Shown here in pieces: positions 36,831-47,630 of a stretch of DNA of 64,000 nt. The translations under genes and the position numbers were made by a program. The stretch lies in NCBI GenBank assembly GCA_037962975.1, contig CM075670.1, forward strand, positions 82,649,501 through 82,713,500, read 5' to 3'. The DNA comes from Clitoria ternatea (lineage: Eukaryota > Streptophyta > Magnoliopsida > Fabales > Fabaceae). Below the pieces are notes generated by a model. It ran no database searches and was not told the origin of the DNA. It was given only the letters and a program-made list of their open reading frames with translations. How positions within the stretch are numbered: the first letter of the stretch is position 1; every line of letters begins with the position of its first letter.

Positions 36831-36969
36831 TCAGGAGATACACTCCAGTCCAAATTCAAAAGGATGAACATTCCATCCAAAACTTGGCTCCGCCTAACTA
36901 CCAATATTTTACGGAGTACATAATCAATAAACTCAAGCACTGTCAACAAGTTCAAGTAAGTTCAACAAT

Positions 36970-37701
36970 TGTAAAAATTGTGCTTCATTGAAATTCCTAA
37001 GAGGCTACTCCGCCTACTTACAGAATTATACTTCATTGAAATTCCTAAGAGGTTACTCCGCCTACTTACGGAATTATACTTCATTGAAATTCCTAAGAGG
37101 CTACTCCGCCTCCTTACGGAATTGTGCTTCATTGAAATTCCTAAGAGGCTACTCCGCCTACTTACGGAATTATACTTCATTGAAATTCTTAAGAGGCTAC
37201 TCCGCCTCCTTACGAAATTGTACTTCATTGAAATTCCTAAGAGGCTACTCTGCCTACTTACGAAATTATACTTCATTGAAATTCCTAAGAGGCTACTCCG
37301 CCTACTTATGGAATTATACTTTATTGAAATTCCTAAGAGGCTACTCCGCCTCCTTACGGAATTATACTTCATTGAAATTCCTAAGAGGCTACTCCGCCTA
37401 CTTACGGAATTATACTTCATTGAAATTCCTAAGAGGCTACTCCGCCTCCTTACGGAATTGTGCTTCATTGAAATTCCTAAGAGGCTACTCCGCCTACTTA
37501 CGGAATTATACTTCATTGAAATTCCTAAGAGGCTACTCCGCCTACTTACGGAATTATACTTCATTGAGATTCCTAAGAGGCTACTCCGCCTACTTACGGA
37601 ATTATACTTCATTGAAATTCCTAAGAGGCTACTCCACCTACTTATGGAATTATACTTTATTGAAATTCTTAAGAGGCTACTCCGCCTCCTTACAGAATTC
37701 A
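36970..37701. repeat. 48-bp tandem array in element G, monomeric part
   Basis: About 15 copies of a 48-bp unit with CTTCATTGAAATTCCTAAG and GGCTACTCCGCC. Since 48 is a multiple of three and the unit lacks stops in several frames, long Leu/Arg-rich or Ser-rich repeats can be translated on both strands; I regard them as artefacts. Confidence 0.93.
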
Positions 37702-38620
37702 CTTCAATGAAATTCCTAAGAGGCTACTACGCCTCATTATTGAATTTACTTCATTGAAATTCTTAAGAGGCTACTCCGCCTCCTTACAGAATTCACTTCA
37801 ATGAAATTCCAAAGAGGCTGTTACGCCTCATTATTGAATTTACTTCATTGAAATTCTTAAGAGGCTACTCCGCCTCCTTACAGAATTCACTTCAATGAAA
37901 TTCCTAAGAGGCTACTACGCCTCATTATTGAATTTACTTCATTGAAATTCTTAAGAGGCTACTCCGCCTCCTTACAGAATTCACTTCAATGAAATTCCTA
38001 AGAGGCTACTATGCCTCATTATTGAATTTACTTCATTGAAATTCTTAAGAGGCTACTCCGCCTTCTTACAGAATTCACTTCAATGAAATTCCTAAGAGGC
38101 TACTACGCCTCATTATTGAATTTACTTCATTGAAATTCTTAAGAGGCTACTCCGCCTCCTTACAGAATTCACTTCAATGAAATTCCTAAAAGGCTACTAC
38201 GCCTCATTATTGAATTTACTTCATTGAAATTCTTAAGAGGCTACTCCGCCTCCTTACAGAATTCACTTCAATGAAATTCCTAAGAGGCTACTACGCCTCA
38301 TTATTGAATTTACTTCATTGAAATTCTTAAGAGGCTACTCCGCCTCCTTACAGAATTCACTTCAATGAAATTCCTAAGAGGCTACTACGCCTCATTATTG
38401 AATTTACTTCATTGAAATTCTTAAAAGGCTACTACGCCTCATTATTGAATTTACTTCATTGAAATTCTTAAAAGGCTACTCCACCTCATTATTGAATTTA
38501 CTTCAATGAAATTCTTAAGAGGCTACTCCGCCTCATTACTGAATTTACTTCATTGAAATTCCTTAGAGGCTATCCCGCCTCATTGCTGAATTTTACTTCA
38601 CCAAATTCCTAAAGGGGTTA
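37702..38620. repeat. 94-bp dimeric (higher-order) continuation of the 48-bp array
   Basis: From 37702 the unit becomes a regular dimer. One 47-bp half has TTCATTGAAATTCTTAAG and ends in CCTTACAGAATTCA; the other has TTCAATGAAATTCC and ends in CATTATTGAATTTA. Starts at 37702, 37796 and 37890 are exactly 94 apart, and about seven to eight dimers follow before the array decays near 38400-38620. Confidence 0.9.
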
Positions 38621-38866
38621 TTCCGCCTCATTATACTTAGTCATATTTCATTAAGTCCTCAAATGATTACGCTGCCTTCTTAATATCGTTTTACAAGGCA
38701 TAAATCCGACGGACTCAGACAGTGTTTATATGAACAAGTATTGATTTACAGAAAATATCTTTTATTGAATATTGTCAAAAGTTGATAAAGATCCAGAGCC
38801 TATCCTGGAACAAGGCAATATCATTAAAATTCAAAGAAAAACAAAACTTGCAAACGGACTCCGGAG

Positions 38867-41526
38867 CTAGTCTTCAAGGCTCGGATGGCACCCCCTCTTG
38901 TTGGGCGGAGCTGGCCTGACTTTCACCAGGCTTGGATAAACTTTGCGAGGGGGCAAGTCCGCCAGGACATACTCTACATTGGGCGCAGGAACATGACCCC
39001 CCTGAACAGGCACCATCAGTTCGCCATTGATGAATTCATAGTAAAGATGAATGCCTGCAGTGTTGAGAGCAACGCCTGGGTTGCGATGACGGAGTTGGCG
39101 AACAGCCATGCTGAAAGCATCATTAATTGCCGCCTCAGCTGCATCCAAGGCAGATTGTAACTCCTTATCAAGCCTCTTACTGGTAGCATCTGAAGTGGCT
39201 TTTTCAACTTGCAACTCTTGAACCTGTTTTTCAAGGTTACTGTATGCAGTGGCTGTTTGGTCCAACTCCGCCGCCCAGGCGTCTTCAGCAATGGTCTTAT
39301 TTATTTCAAAGGAAACCAACCTCTGCTGAAGTTCACTCACACCTTCGCCCAGTTCTTTGTTCTGCTGATTCAGATCTAAAATTTGTTGTTTCAGCAGAAC
39401 ATTATCAGCCTTCACCTGGGATAGTCCGCCCACCTCTTCGCCCAGTTTTACATTCTGCTCCTTCAAGCTAGAAACTTGCTTTTCCAGCAAGACTTTATCA
39501 GCTCTCACTCGAGCCAGCTCCTCCTCAAGCTTCTTTATATCAGAGTCGGCGGTGTCAAGATGTTTATCTTTGGCCTTGATCACCTCCGACAGCTGTTCGT
39601 TGTCGTGCTCCAAGTTGCGTATCTTTTCCACAGATTCATGAAACGATTCTTGAAACATGGCGGCCTCTGCAGCAACTTCAGCGATGCGTGGCACAAAGGC
39701 AAGGAAACCATCAATTTCTATGGGGTGCCACCTTGCAGCTGCAGTAGCGTCTGGAATCTCTTCAAAGTCGATGTCGGGGCGGAGGATGAAGTCCGGATCA
39801 CGCCTCTCCGACTGGCGGGATCTCATATTTGTAAAATACAAAAAGGGATTCAGTCGAGACCCCGCCAGAGGCAAAGAGACGGATCGCCTGGATGACTCCC
39901 CTGGAACATCAATAAGGAAAACTGGTGTCCCTCGAGTAGCCAAGTCCAGGGCGGGACTCTCAGCTGAGTGGATTGGAGAAGCTTGAATTCCCTCCGCCTC
40001 CTCCCCCACAACATCTTCTTCAGGAACTCCCTCCATACCGCCCACTTCAGTATTGACATCCACAGCTGGTGTCTCTGGAATCTCTTCCACATCAATGGCA
40101 GCATCAGATGAAGCCCCTGCCACTTCCCCAACCTTCTCCTTGCCCTTAGTCTTCCTCTTTAGCAAGGGTTGGGGATCCACTTCCTCTTCCTCTACCTCAA
40201 CAGCTTCTGGTTCTTGGCGTTTTTTAGAACGCCTTTCAACATCAACTGTTGAGGACCCCGCACCACCCTCCAAAGTCACTATATTAGTGGATGCAGGGAA
40301 AGGAAGACTCTTTGTCAGAGCAGCAGCCAGATTCCTCCTAGGCTGCACATTGTTTTCCGCATCGATTTCCTGGCAACTCATGCGAATTTGCTTGATACGC
40401 TCCATCCCAGGAAATTCAGCGATTTCTCCTGCAAAATAACATATATGAATACGGTTAGAAGATGCAGGAAAAAATAGAAGTAATATTCAATCAACATGGG
40501 AATTGATAATGATAAAATATTACTTAAGTATCCCTGAGCATCCCGCCCAAGCAGCCTTCGACACAGAATCAGCTTATGGACGGAGTTGTACTCCTTCAAC
40601 GTCCGGAGTACTTCCATAGAAACAGCTGATAAAGCACTCTCCTCAACTTCATACGCTTGTTTAGTCAGGAGGAAGTGCTCATGCGTCCACGCTACTGGGA
40701 ATTTATCAATTCCCTCCTTATTCCGCCAAAAGACGGGCTTGTCCTTCCTAACGGAAACCTTCACAAAGCTCATCCTAAAGTGAAGTCCGCCTTCCTTGGC
40801 GGAGTCAGCAAATGCCTTGAAATTTAAAATCTTCGGCTCCGCCCGAAGGGTTACAAAGCCCATGCCGCCCGTTTTCACATTCACTCTCCTCATGATGCGG
40901 CAGAAGGCAAAGAACAACGCCACAGTGGGCGTAAACTCCAGATATTCAGCCAGTACCTCAAAGCTGTGAACTATCCCCCAACCATTAAGGTGCAGCTGAG
41001 AAGGGGCGCAATCCAGGAATCTAAGTACGCCCATCTGGAATCTATTCAGTTGAAAGCGCACCCCCAACTGGGTAAATAAAATATCATACATATATATGGT
41101 ACGCTCATTTTAAGGACGATGGCATATACGTTCGAACGTCTTGGGCGAACGAATGATGAACCTCTTTTCATACCGTTCATCCTTCCAAATTGGCACAGAC
41201 AACTCCATCACCCCTCCACTCGTTGTTGCATGACAAGAGGAAGCATCTTTAACATCTTCCTCAACCCAACAATAGGGGTCAGTCTCAAGCGTCTTTTTCC
41301 AGTCCAATCCATGCAACACAACATTCTGACATTCTGCCATCGTTATCACTTGTGTGTGGGAAATACCTCTTAATACAAACGAATGTACAGCATTACTAAA
41401 ATACTCCACGTTGCTGTAAAACGTCGAATCCCTCCTAGTATAGAAAGCCTCATCGTCACTCTCAATATCCGAAAACATGGGACGGACAGAAACCCTAGAG
41501 CATGACTCTGACTTTTTTCCTCTCAT
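38867..41526 (-). CDS. Antisense gene of element G: PF04195-like domain plus coiled coil, probably spliced
   Basis: On the strand opposite gag-pol I see three likely exons. Exon 1 (41526 to about 41130) starts MRGKKSESCSRVSVRPMFSD. Exon 2 (41067-40524) holds LNRFQMGVLRFLDCAPSQLH, NGWGIVHSFEVLAEYLEF and TPTVALFFAFCRIMRRV, which resemble the 'putative gypsy type transposon' family (PF04195-like, from memory). A 95-base intron, 40523-40429, has GTAATA and TTTTGCAG ends and joins exon 3 in frame. Exon 3 (40428-38867) is acidic at first (EAVEVEEEEVDPQP, GKEKVG) and then a long coiled coil of about 170 residues (e.g. LEEELARVRADKVLLEKQ), ending at 38867. The exon 1-2 junction is unresolved: the obvious GT/AG pair (41129/41068) leaves a phase mismatch. 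Function is unknown. Similar antisense ORFs are known from Tat-lineage elements. Confidence 0.75.
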
Positions 41527-41744
41527 CCTCGCTTCAACAAACGCACATATAAAGAAAACAGAACCAACCCAATGAGAAAAAAAAACAGAAAACAGAGAAA
41601 GAAGAAAGTTACCTTAAGTTTCTGAAGAACTGAAGAACTGCAACAACAAATGACTCGTAAGAAAGCAACGTTCAAAAGGCAGTTCTAATACGAAAGCGCA
41701 GAGAAGAAGATTAAGCGAAAAGTTTCCCCTCCTAAGAGTTTACC

Positions 41745-41752
41745 TATTTATA
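41745..41752 (-). promoter_or_regulatory. TATA box for the antisense gene
   Basis: TATAAATA on the minus strand in the context GCCTATAAATAGGTAAAC, about 220 bases upstream of the ATG at 41526. A possible leader-intron donor AAGGTAACTTTC lies at about 41610 on the same strand. This suggests an independent transcription unit rather than read-through from the LTR. Confidence 0.5.
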
Positions 41753-42159
41753 GGCATGGCTTGGGGGGAAACACGTAAAGCCTCACTAATCTCAGAAACG
41801 CAACTACAGCCGTAGGATGAATCTCAAGACAGGCATTTTTTGGGCCGTATTTTCAAAATCCAAGGCCTATGGTAATAACCTCGAAAACGTATTCAATTGC
41901 TATCCCACGCATTTATGTCCCATCATTGGAATGGCAATCGTTACGAGGGCATACGTGGCAATGAGAGATTGAAGCGGCAAAACGCAGTCTCGAGGCGCAT
42001 TAATGACAGGCGTGGCAAGTAATGATGAAAGCATTAAATGCATGAAAACACTTGTCCAAAAATCCTAAGCTAGCAAACACCGCCTAAACCCATGCCTATA
42101 AAAGCTAAACATAACAGTGTTATAGCTCATTAAAGTGACTCCGCCAGTCACTATAACAA
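41753..42159. other. Region between antisense promoter and 3' LTR of G
   Basis: No coding potential on either strand. A plus-strand TATAAAAG is at 42097-42104, shortly before the PPT. The rest would hold upstream control sequence for the antisense gene, by position only. Confidence 0.5.
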
Positions 42160-42172
42160 GCTAGGGGGCATA
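42160..42172 (+). promoter_or_regulatory. Polypurine tract of element G
   Basis: GCTAGGGGGCATA immediately precedes the 3' LTR. The G-run fits a PPT although it is short and not pure. Confidence 0.7.
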
Positions 42173-43080
42173 TGATCCGGTCCCAACACCGGTCCCCAAG
42201 AGCATGGTTTTAATGCTTTGCCAGATCAGCATTTTGAACAGGAGAAGTACGTCTCAAATACCTTATAATTACTTTTATATGGAGTACATACCGCCAGGGC
42301 ACGTTACTCCGCCAAGGCATGCAACTCCACCATGGCACGTAACTCCGCCAAAGCTACTCCGCCAAAGCTTATTACTCCGCCAAGGTGGAAAATATTGAAT
42401 ATCTTATACACATGCATAAAGTATTTCCAATGCATACTACTCCGCCAAGCCATAGGCGGAATATTGAATTTCCTATATTGCGTAGCGAGCCCATACTTAT
42501 AACCCCGGCACGAGATTGACTCTGTCTTGAGAGGTTGAAAATGGGAATCACGCTGTCACGCATAAAAGGGAACAATGAATATAATAATAAGGCATTAACG
42601 CTTTCCAAGCAAGTGGAAATACCCACTACAGCGATGGTGCTCGTGAACGACACAGGGACCCACTACCTTTCTTGCATTATTCCAGAAAACAAGGAACGGG
42701 TCCTACCAATAATGGAGCACCAGTAACAGGTATATAAACCTCAGCAAAAAGGTAAAGAGGGATCCCCCCTCAATTCTGAACCTTACACTTTTACTTGCAT
42801 AATTCTCTCAGATTTGCTTTCTAAGTCTTATAGTATTTTAGAATACTGACTTGAGCGTCGGAGAATAATTGCAGGTACCACCACCAATTGTGTGAAGGCA
42901 AAGAAGGTTACTTCAGGAGGACTGTCACACCGCCCAGAGTGCATTGTATTCCGCCCCAGTATACAAGGATACTCCGTACTTGCACATTTATAAATATCTC
43001 CTTGTACCAGATTGACATTACATGTACATTTTGAATTGTTCATCAACCATACTTTTACACCCCCTGTAAAGAACAGTTCA
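42173..43080 (+). repeat. 3' LTR of element G
   Basis: It is 908 bp, as long as the 5' LTR and nearly identical. I count about nine single-base differences, for example in the words AGAGCATAG/AGAGCATGG, CCCCGACAC/CCCCGGCAC and CAGGCGGAC/CAGGAGGAC. It ends AGTTCA before TSD TAATG. Confidence 0.93.
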
Positions 43081-43184
43081 TAATGTATGTAATTTATTCC
43101 GATAGTTTCTTTTTAACAATCATATCTTTAAAAAAAATTATGAATTTTTCTATAATTTATTAAGGTGTAACAGAGGGTGTTACA

Positions 43185-45599
43185 AAGGTCCCCTAAAGCA
43201 CCCTTTCACAACCTCTCATCCTAAGGCTCGTAATTAAGCCTCCTCTAATGTATCCTCAGTTTCTATGATTCGTCCCTAGACAATATCATTTTATTTCACT
43301 TTAATGATTCATGATACATGAACTACTCGCGTATTTAGTTGGTTAAGGCTTTTAGAAACTCAATTATTAAATACCTTAAAGGTTTACAACATTATCTCAA
43401 TAAACTGTACATTTCCTCAATTCTCTGAATTTCTGTCATACAGAAATAAATTTGGTACAGTTTTCAATTCTCACCAAAATTAAGTTTTCAAGCCTTAAAT
43501 ATCTTAAAACTTCTCATAGAAAACTTTACATATTCTTTCTCAAATTAAATCTTAACAATATCGAATTTAGAAATCTCAATTATTTTCAAATATCTTTAGT
43601 TATTAGGTTGAAATAAAATAATTTTCTTTTGAAAATTTTATTTTACTTAAAGATAATAATTCTAAATTTATTAAAAAAATACTTAAAATTATAATTTTTC
43701 TTTAATTCAAGCTTTTTAGAAATTAATTTTCATAAAATGACTTCTTTTGAAATAATTACTAGATTTTTAAAGATTGAAAGTAAAATTAATGAAAATAATT
43801 TCTAAGAAGAAATAAAAGACTAAAAAAATAAATTAATACTTTTTCTTAGAATAAAAAGTAAGGTAAGAAAATTCTTACTGAGTTTTAGCTTTCCGTCATG
43901 CTTGTTATATGCTCAAACTCCACATTACAAGATCATCAATCAAATATTATCAATCACAGTTAAACATCATCAATCATAAATATAATCAATCATAATGAAA
44001 TCAATTAAATTAAATATCATTAATACATATCATAATTCAAAATTTAAATGGTTGTTAATATAATTGAGTTTGAGTTCTTTTGGTCCATTCATCGCATAGG
44101 TCTATGTAAGTACATATAATCCAGTCCTTGCATAGCTATAGTTCAGTCCAATAGGTCATAATAGTCCAAGTCCTTGCATAGGTATAGTCCAGTTCGTATA
44201 GGTTATAAAAGTCTAGGTCCTTGCATAGGTATGTTAGAGTTAGTTATATCAGATATTTAATTTAAACTTTATTATAAATTTTAAGTTAAAAAGTTAATAT
44301 TTTAAAATAATAACTTTATTAAATTTAAAAGGAGTAGGGGACTCCTCCCATTATTCTTATGTCTTTTCATATTATATTCTTATCTCACTCCCCCTTACCT
44401 CTTGTATCCTGATTCGTTATTGAAAATCCGTGCGCGCCTCATCTCCAAGTTCTAAAACATACCGATTTCATTTTAATATAGTAGATGAAAATTAAGATTT
44501 CTACTTAAAATAGAAATGGTAAATTTTGAATAGTGAATAGTGAATAATGAATAGTAAATAGTAAATCATAAATAGTAACAGTAAATAGTAAAACATAAAT
44601 AGTAACAGTAAATAGTAAAATATAAATAATAACGATAAATAGTAAAACATGAATAGTAAAAGTAAATAGTAATAGTAAATAGTAATCTACTATTTGAATA
44701 GTAATTTACTATTGAAATAGTAAATTACTATTAAAATAGTATTTTACTATTGAAATAGTAATTTACTATTGAAATAGTATTTTACTATTCAAAATAGTAA
44801 CTTAAAATAATATTATATCCAGTATAATAATAGATTTCTAAAACGATAAAAATAACCCTAAAAAATATAAAAGAGAGGTATTCTTACCTTGTTACTTTCA
44901 CCACTATCTCTCTAGCACTACTAAATTAAGAAAATTTAATCTGAAATTGTGATTTTCCTTCGTTCCTTCGCTCGGTATTTATAGGAAGGAAAATTACTAT
45001 GTATTTCATTATTTTATTATAAAAGTACTATGTAATTTCTGAAATTTTTGTTTCTGGTTACTGTGCAAGTTTGAAAATTTCATACATGCACAATGTTTTG
45101 TATAGTAAATGTCAATTGAATTATTAAGTCAAATAGTAACCTTTCACTCGGTATATTTTAAATATTCAAAATTAGTCTTTTTTCAAATTTAACGATATTA
45201 TATCAGTCCTCACTAATTTTATAATAAGTAATATAAAGTTTAAATTTTAAAAATCCAAAATTTTCTGTTAATAAAAATTTATTGATACGTTCCTAATTTT
45301 TTTACGATTGGGAAAAATTTAAGATTTTTCTCAAATCGATCATTTTTAGATAAGTCTACTTGAAATAGATTTTAGAAAATTTTCTTAAAATTTAACTTCA
45401 CTTTCTTATAAATATTTTTAATTTTAAGTCACTTTATATGAATTTAAAATTATTTAAAATATATTATTTGATTAAAATATTTTAAAAATTTCAAAAAATT
45501 CCAAAAAATCATAAATAATACATAGATTAAAAAGTTCTAAAGAACCACAATCTAATTCCTTCAAAATTTTAATATAAAAATAAAAATAGGGGTGTTACA
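43185..45599 (-). repeat. 5' LTR of element A, outer (5') part
   Basis: Reading on the minus strand, this starts TGTAACACCCC at 45599 and matches B's LTR in order: TATAAATA at 44976-44983, the TACTATT array at 44520-44815, and the GCTAAAACTCAGTAAG word near 43885. It is continued by 9716-10411 across B. Together the pieces make about 3.1 kb. Confidence 0.88.
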
Positions 45600-47061
45600 C
45601 ACGTCGTCCTGCTAGGCAGCCTCACTGATAACCACTCCCTTCTGTTTCTTAGCGGCTGTAAACCTCCTGATCGGGTTACGGCTATTATCGCCCTCATTGT
45701 TACGTTCTCTTCCTCTCTTTTTAGTCCGGTCTGGTTCATCTAAGGATTTTTCCTTGAAAAGGTACTGCTTCAACTTTCCCTCTCTGATGAGAGTCTCCAC
45801 AGCGTTCTTCAACACCTTAAACTCATCAGTGGAGTGGCCCACCTGCTCGTGGGAACCACAATACTTGTGCGGATTACCAGGCTGTCTCAATGAAGCTAGC
45901 TTCCTTATCCCATACACGCTGAGTGTAGGCCATCCGACCTACCTTAAGATCTGGGAATGCCTGGTGTTCAGTGGGGCGTAGTTGCTGAAAGAAGCTATGC
46001 ACCTATCCTGCTGCTGAGGTCGGGGGCTCCTGAAGTCATTTCTCTGGATGTGCCTTTCCGGTCTCACCCTCTCTTAGTCTCTCCGTGGTTGAGGGGAAGG
46101 CACTGGTGGCTTAACCCTAGCCGCCGTGGCCTCCAAATACATCTCTATACCCACGTACTTTGAGGCCTTCCTCTGGAATTCTTTAAACATCGTTGGAGGA
46201 CTCTTTGCCAAAGACAGGGCAAAGGCTGATCCGGGCTACACGGCCTCAATAACAATATGCAGCTGAATGCCTCCGTGAGGTTAGGCACCATAGTTGCCTC
46301 CTTGTAAAACCTCTTCAGAAACTCCTTAGGAGTTTCGTTCTCCCCTTGCCTGATATGGGCCAAGGTGTGAGACATCCTGGGGACATCCCTAGAGATAAAG
46401 AAATGATTCTCAAAAGCACCTGTCATCTCCTCCCAAGAGTCTATTGACCCCGATGGTAGTCCCTTGAACCAGCTAAGGGCCTCCTCCCTTAACGTTCGTG
46501 GGAACATCTTGCATATCATGTCTTCATCAGCTCCTAGATACATAGCTTCATATACATAAGCATCAAGATGTTTAGTGGGGTCAGTCTCTCCATTATATTT
46601 CCTGATAGAGAGTGGTTGAGTTATCTGCAAATGCCTTGGAATAGGCACACTCATGAGCCTTCTCGAGAATGGAACGTTGAGCCGATACGTCCCAGGGGCT
46701 CTTACGACTGGATCCTTCCTTCTTCCACTGACTTTATCCCAAGAGTCATGAGTTTGCTCCCTCTCCTCATAGTGGGGATCTTTGAATACTCGAGAGTGGT
46801 GGATTTTTCTCTCCCAGAGGTGTGATGAGTCTCCTTTGCCTGAGAGATCACCTTATCTTCCATCACCCTCCTCTCTCTCCTCAACTCCATTAACTCCTCC
46901 CTAAGTTGCCTTATAACTTCATCTCGAGGGTCTAGAACTACCGGAGGTATCACCCTTCTCGAGTTGGTTCCAGGGGACTCAAAAAGAAGTCTCCTGTTTG
47001 CATGTTGAAGGGTCACGTCCTCTACGTGACCATCAATGAAATCACGTCCATCTTCCTCCAT
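45600..47061 (-). pseudogene. Gag of element F, broken
   Basis: This is a homologue of G's gag. The start MEEDGRDFIDGHVEDVTL is at 47061, and the helical stretch has VIRQLREELMELRRERR. A frameshift near 46690 leads to the conserved domain (46654-46145) with IRKYNGETDPTKHLDAY and ALSWFKGLPSGSIDSWEE. A second frameshift near 46240 scrambles the middle. The C-terminal part is readable at 45917-45612 with HKYCGSHEQVGHSTDE and a stop just before A's LTR. It is clearly older than G's gag. Confidence 0.88.
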
Positions 47062-47103
47062 GGATAGCTACTAACTTCTATGAAAAGTGGTAATAACTCT
47101 AAC

Positions 47104-47123
47104 GTGTCTCACTGGGTATGCCA
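47104..47123 (-). promoter_or_regulatory. Primer binding site of element F
   Basis: On the minus strand TGGCATACCCAGTGAGACAC, one base after the LTR end, parallels G's site (TGGCACGCCCGGTGGGACC). Differences are consistent with age. Confidence 0.75.
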
Positions 47124-47124
47124 A

Positions 47125-47630
47125 TGAACTGGTCTAGTTTGGGGTCAAGGATCCGGACTGGGGACTAGCCACAAAAGTCAATGATTGAAGTGTTTATACA
47201 CCGGTATAGTGGGTATCCAGTATTATAATCCAAACTCACAGTGGGAGAATCCGGTCTTGTTGTCCTAGAGATCCTTCACACCAAGCTTTCACGTTGATGG
47301 GGGGTGAAAGGTGGTGTCACCTGCGAAGATTCTCCGACGCTCAAGTCAGTGAAGAGAATAGAAATTCAGAGGAAACTTGAGCAATGCAATAGTATCTTAA
47401 GAGTTAGAACAACGTAACCTTTTGTGAGTGTGAAAATCGACTATTTATAGATGAGCGTAGAGAATGAACCGTTAGGCACAGGTGGGGCCAGAAGACAAAT
47501 AATATAAGGCTCAGTGTATGATTCTGACACACGACGCGGGAGGGAGCCGTATTTCTCGCGTATCACTCCTGTGGCTGTACGTTGTACCTTCTGTTGGGTG
47601 ACGTGGATACTTTCCGGTATGTAGGGTATC
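47125..47630 (-). repeat. 5' LTR of element F, inner part
   Basis: On the minus strand it ends in GACCAGTTCA at 47125. It holds a TATAAATA box (47442-47449) and the block GCGTCGGAGAATCTTCGCAG shared with the sister solo LTR. The split at 47630/47631 is the insertion point of C. Confidence 0.88.

Larger units (their letters stand above)
29560..43080 (+). mobile_element. Element G: complete Tat-type retrotransposon with antisense gene
   Basis: The element is 13,521 bp with a perfect TSD TAATG (29555-29559 and 43081-43085). Its two LTRs are exactly 908 bp each and differ at about nine positions by eye. Order: 5' LTR, primer site, gag, protease, RT, RNase H, a second archaeal-type RNase H, integrase, a 68-bp tandem array, a 48/94-bp tandem array, an antisense gene, PPT and 3' LTR. 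The second RNase H and the antisense ORF are hallmarks of the Tat (Retand/Grande-like) lineage. Four in-frame stops and one frameshift disable pol. Confidence 0.93.
10412..43184 (+). mobile_element. Element B: Tekay/Del-type chromovirus with five nested insertions
   Basis: B runs from a 5' LTR (TGTAACACCC at 10412) through a Met-type primer site, gag, protease, RT-RNase H, integrase-chromodomain and PPT to a 3' LTR ending GTGTTACA at 43184. Flanks are CAAGT on the left and AAGGT on the right. They look like a decayed TSD of A's sequence around AAGGT. Insertions inside B are solo LTR D, solo LTR E, a Tat-type solo LTR, an Athila-like solo LTR and element G. Without them B would be about 11 kb with LTRs of about 3.1 kb. 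Many stops and frameshifts make it non-coding. Confidence 0.88.
24185..43184 (+). repeat. 3' LTR of element B, split by three insertions
   Basis: The LTR pieces are 24185-26302, 27110-27719, 29276-29559 and 43086-43184, together about 3.11 kb. They align with the 5' LTR at 10412-16506. The intruders are a Tat-type solo LTR, an Athila-like solo LTR and element G. The TATA box is at 24789-24796 and the TACTATT array at 25018-25260. It ends GTGTTACA at 43184, after which element A's LTR resumes. Confidence 0.88.
7831..45599 (-). mobile_element. Element A: Tekay/Del-type chromovirus, interrupted by the Athila element and by B
   Basis: A reads on the minus strand. Its 5' LTR begins at 45599, is broken by B (10412-43184) and ends at 9716. 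It is followed by a Met-tRNA-type primer site, gag, protease and the first part of RT. The Athila element cuts A at 7831, so the rest of pol and the 3' LTR should lie to the left of the window. A itself sits in the gag/protease region of element F, whose coding sequence resumes at 45600. B and A share closely related LTRs and proteins, so they are members of one family. Confidence 0.88.

Noticed and set aside
36159..36991. ORFs across the 68-bp array on both strands
   Set aside because: 68 is not a multiple of three; the several 100-codon frames are repeat shadows without start context or domains.
36962..37757. Long repeat ORFs of 240-259 codons on both strands
   Set aside because: The 48-bp unit is a multiple of three without stops in several frames, so openness is automatic. 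Translations are pure repeats and lie in a non-coding part of G.
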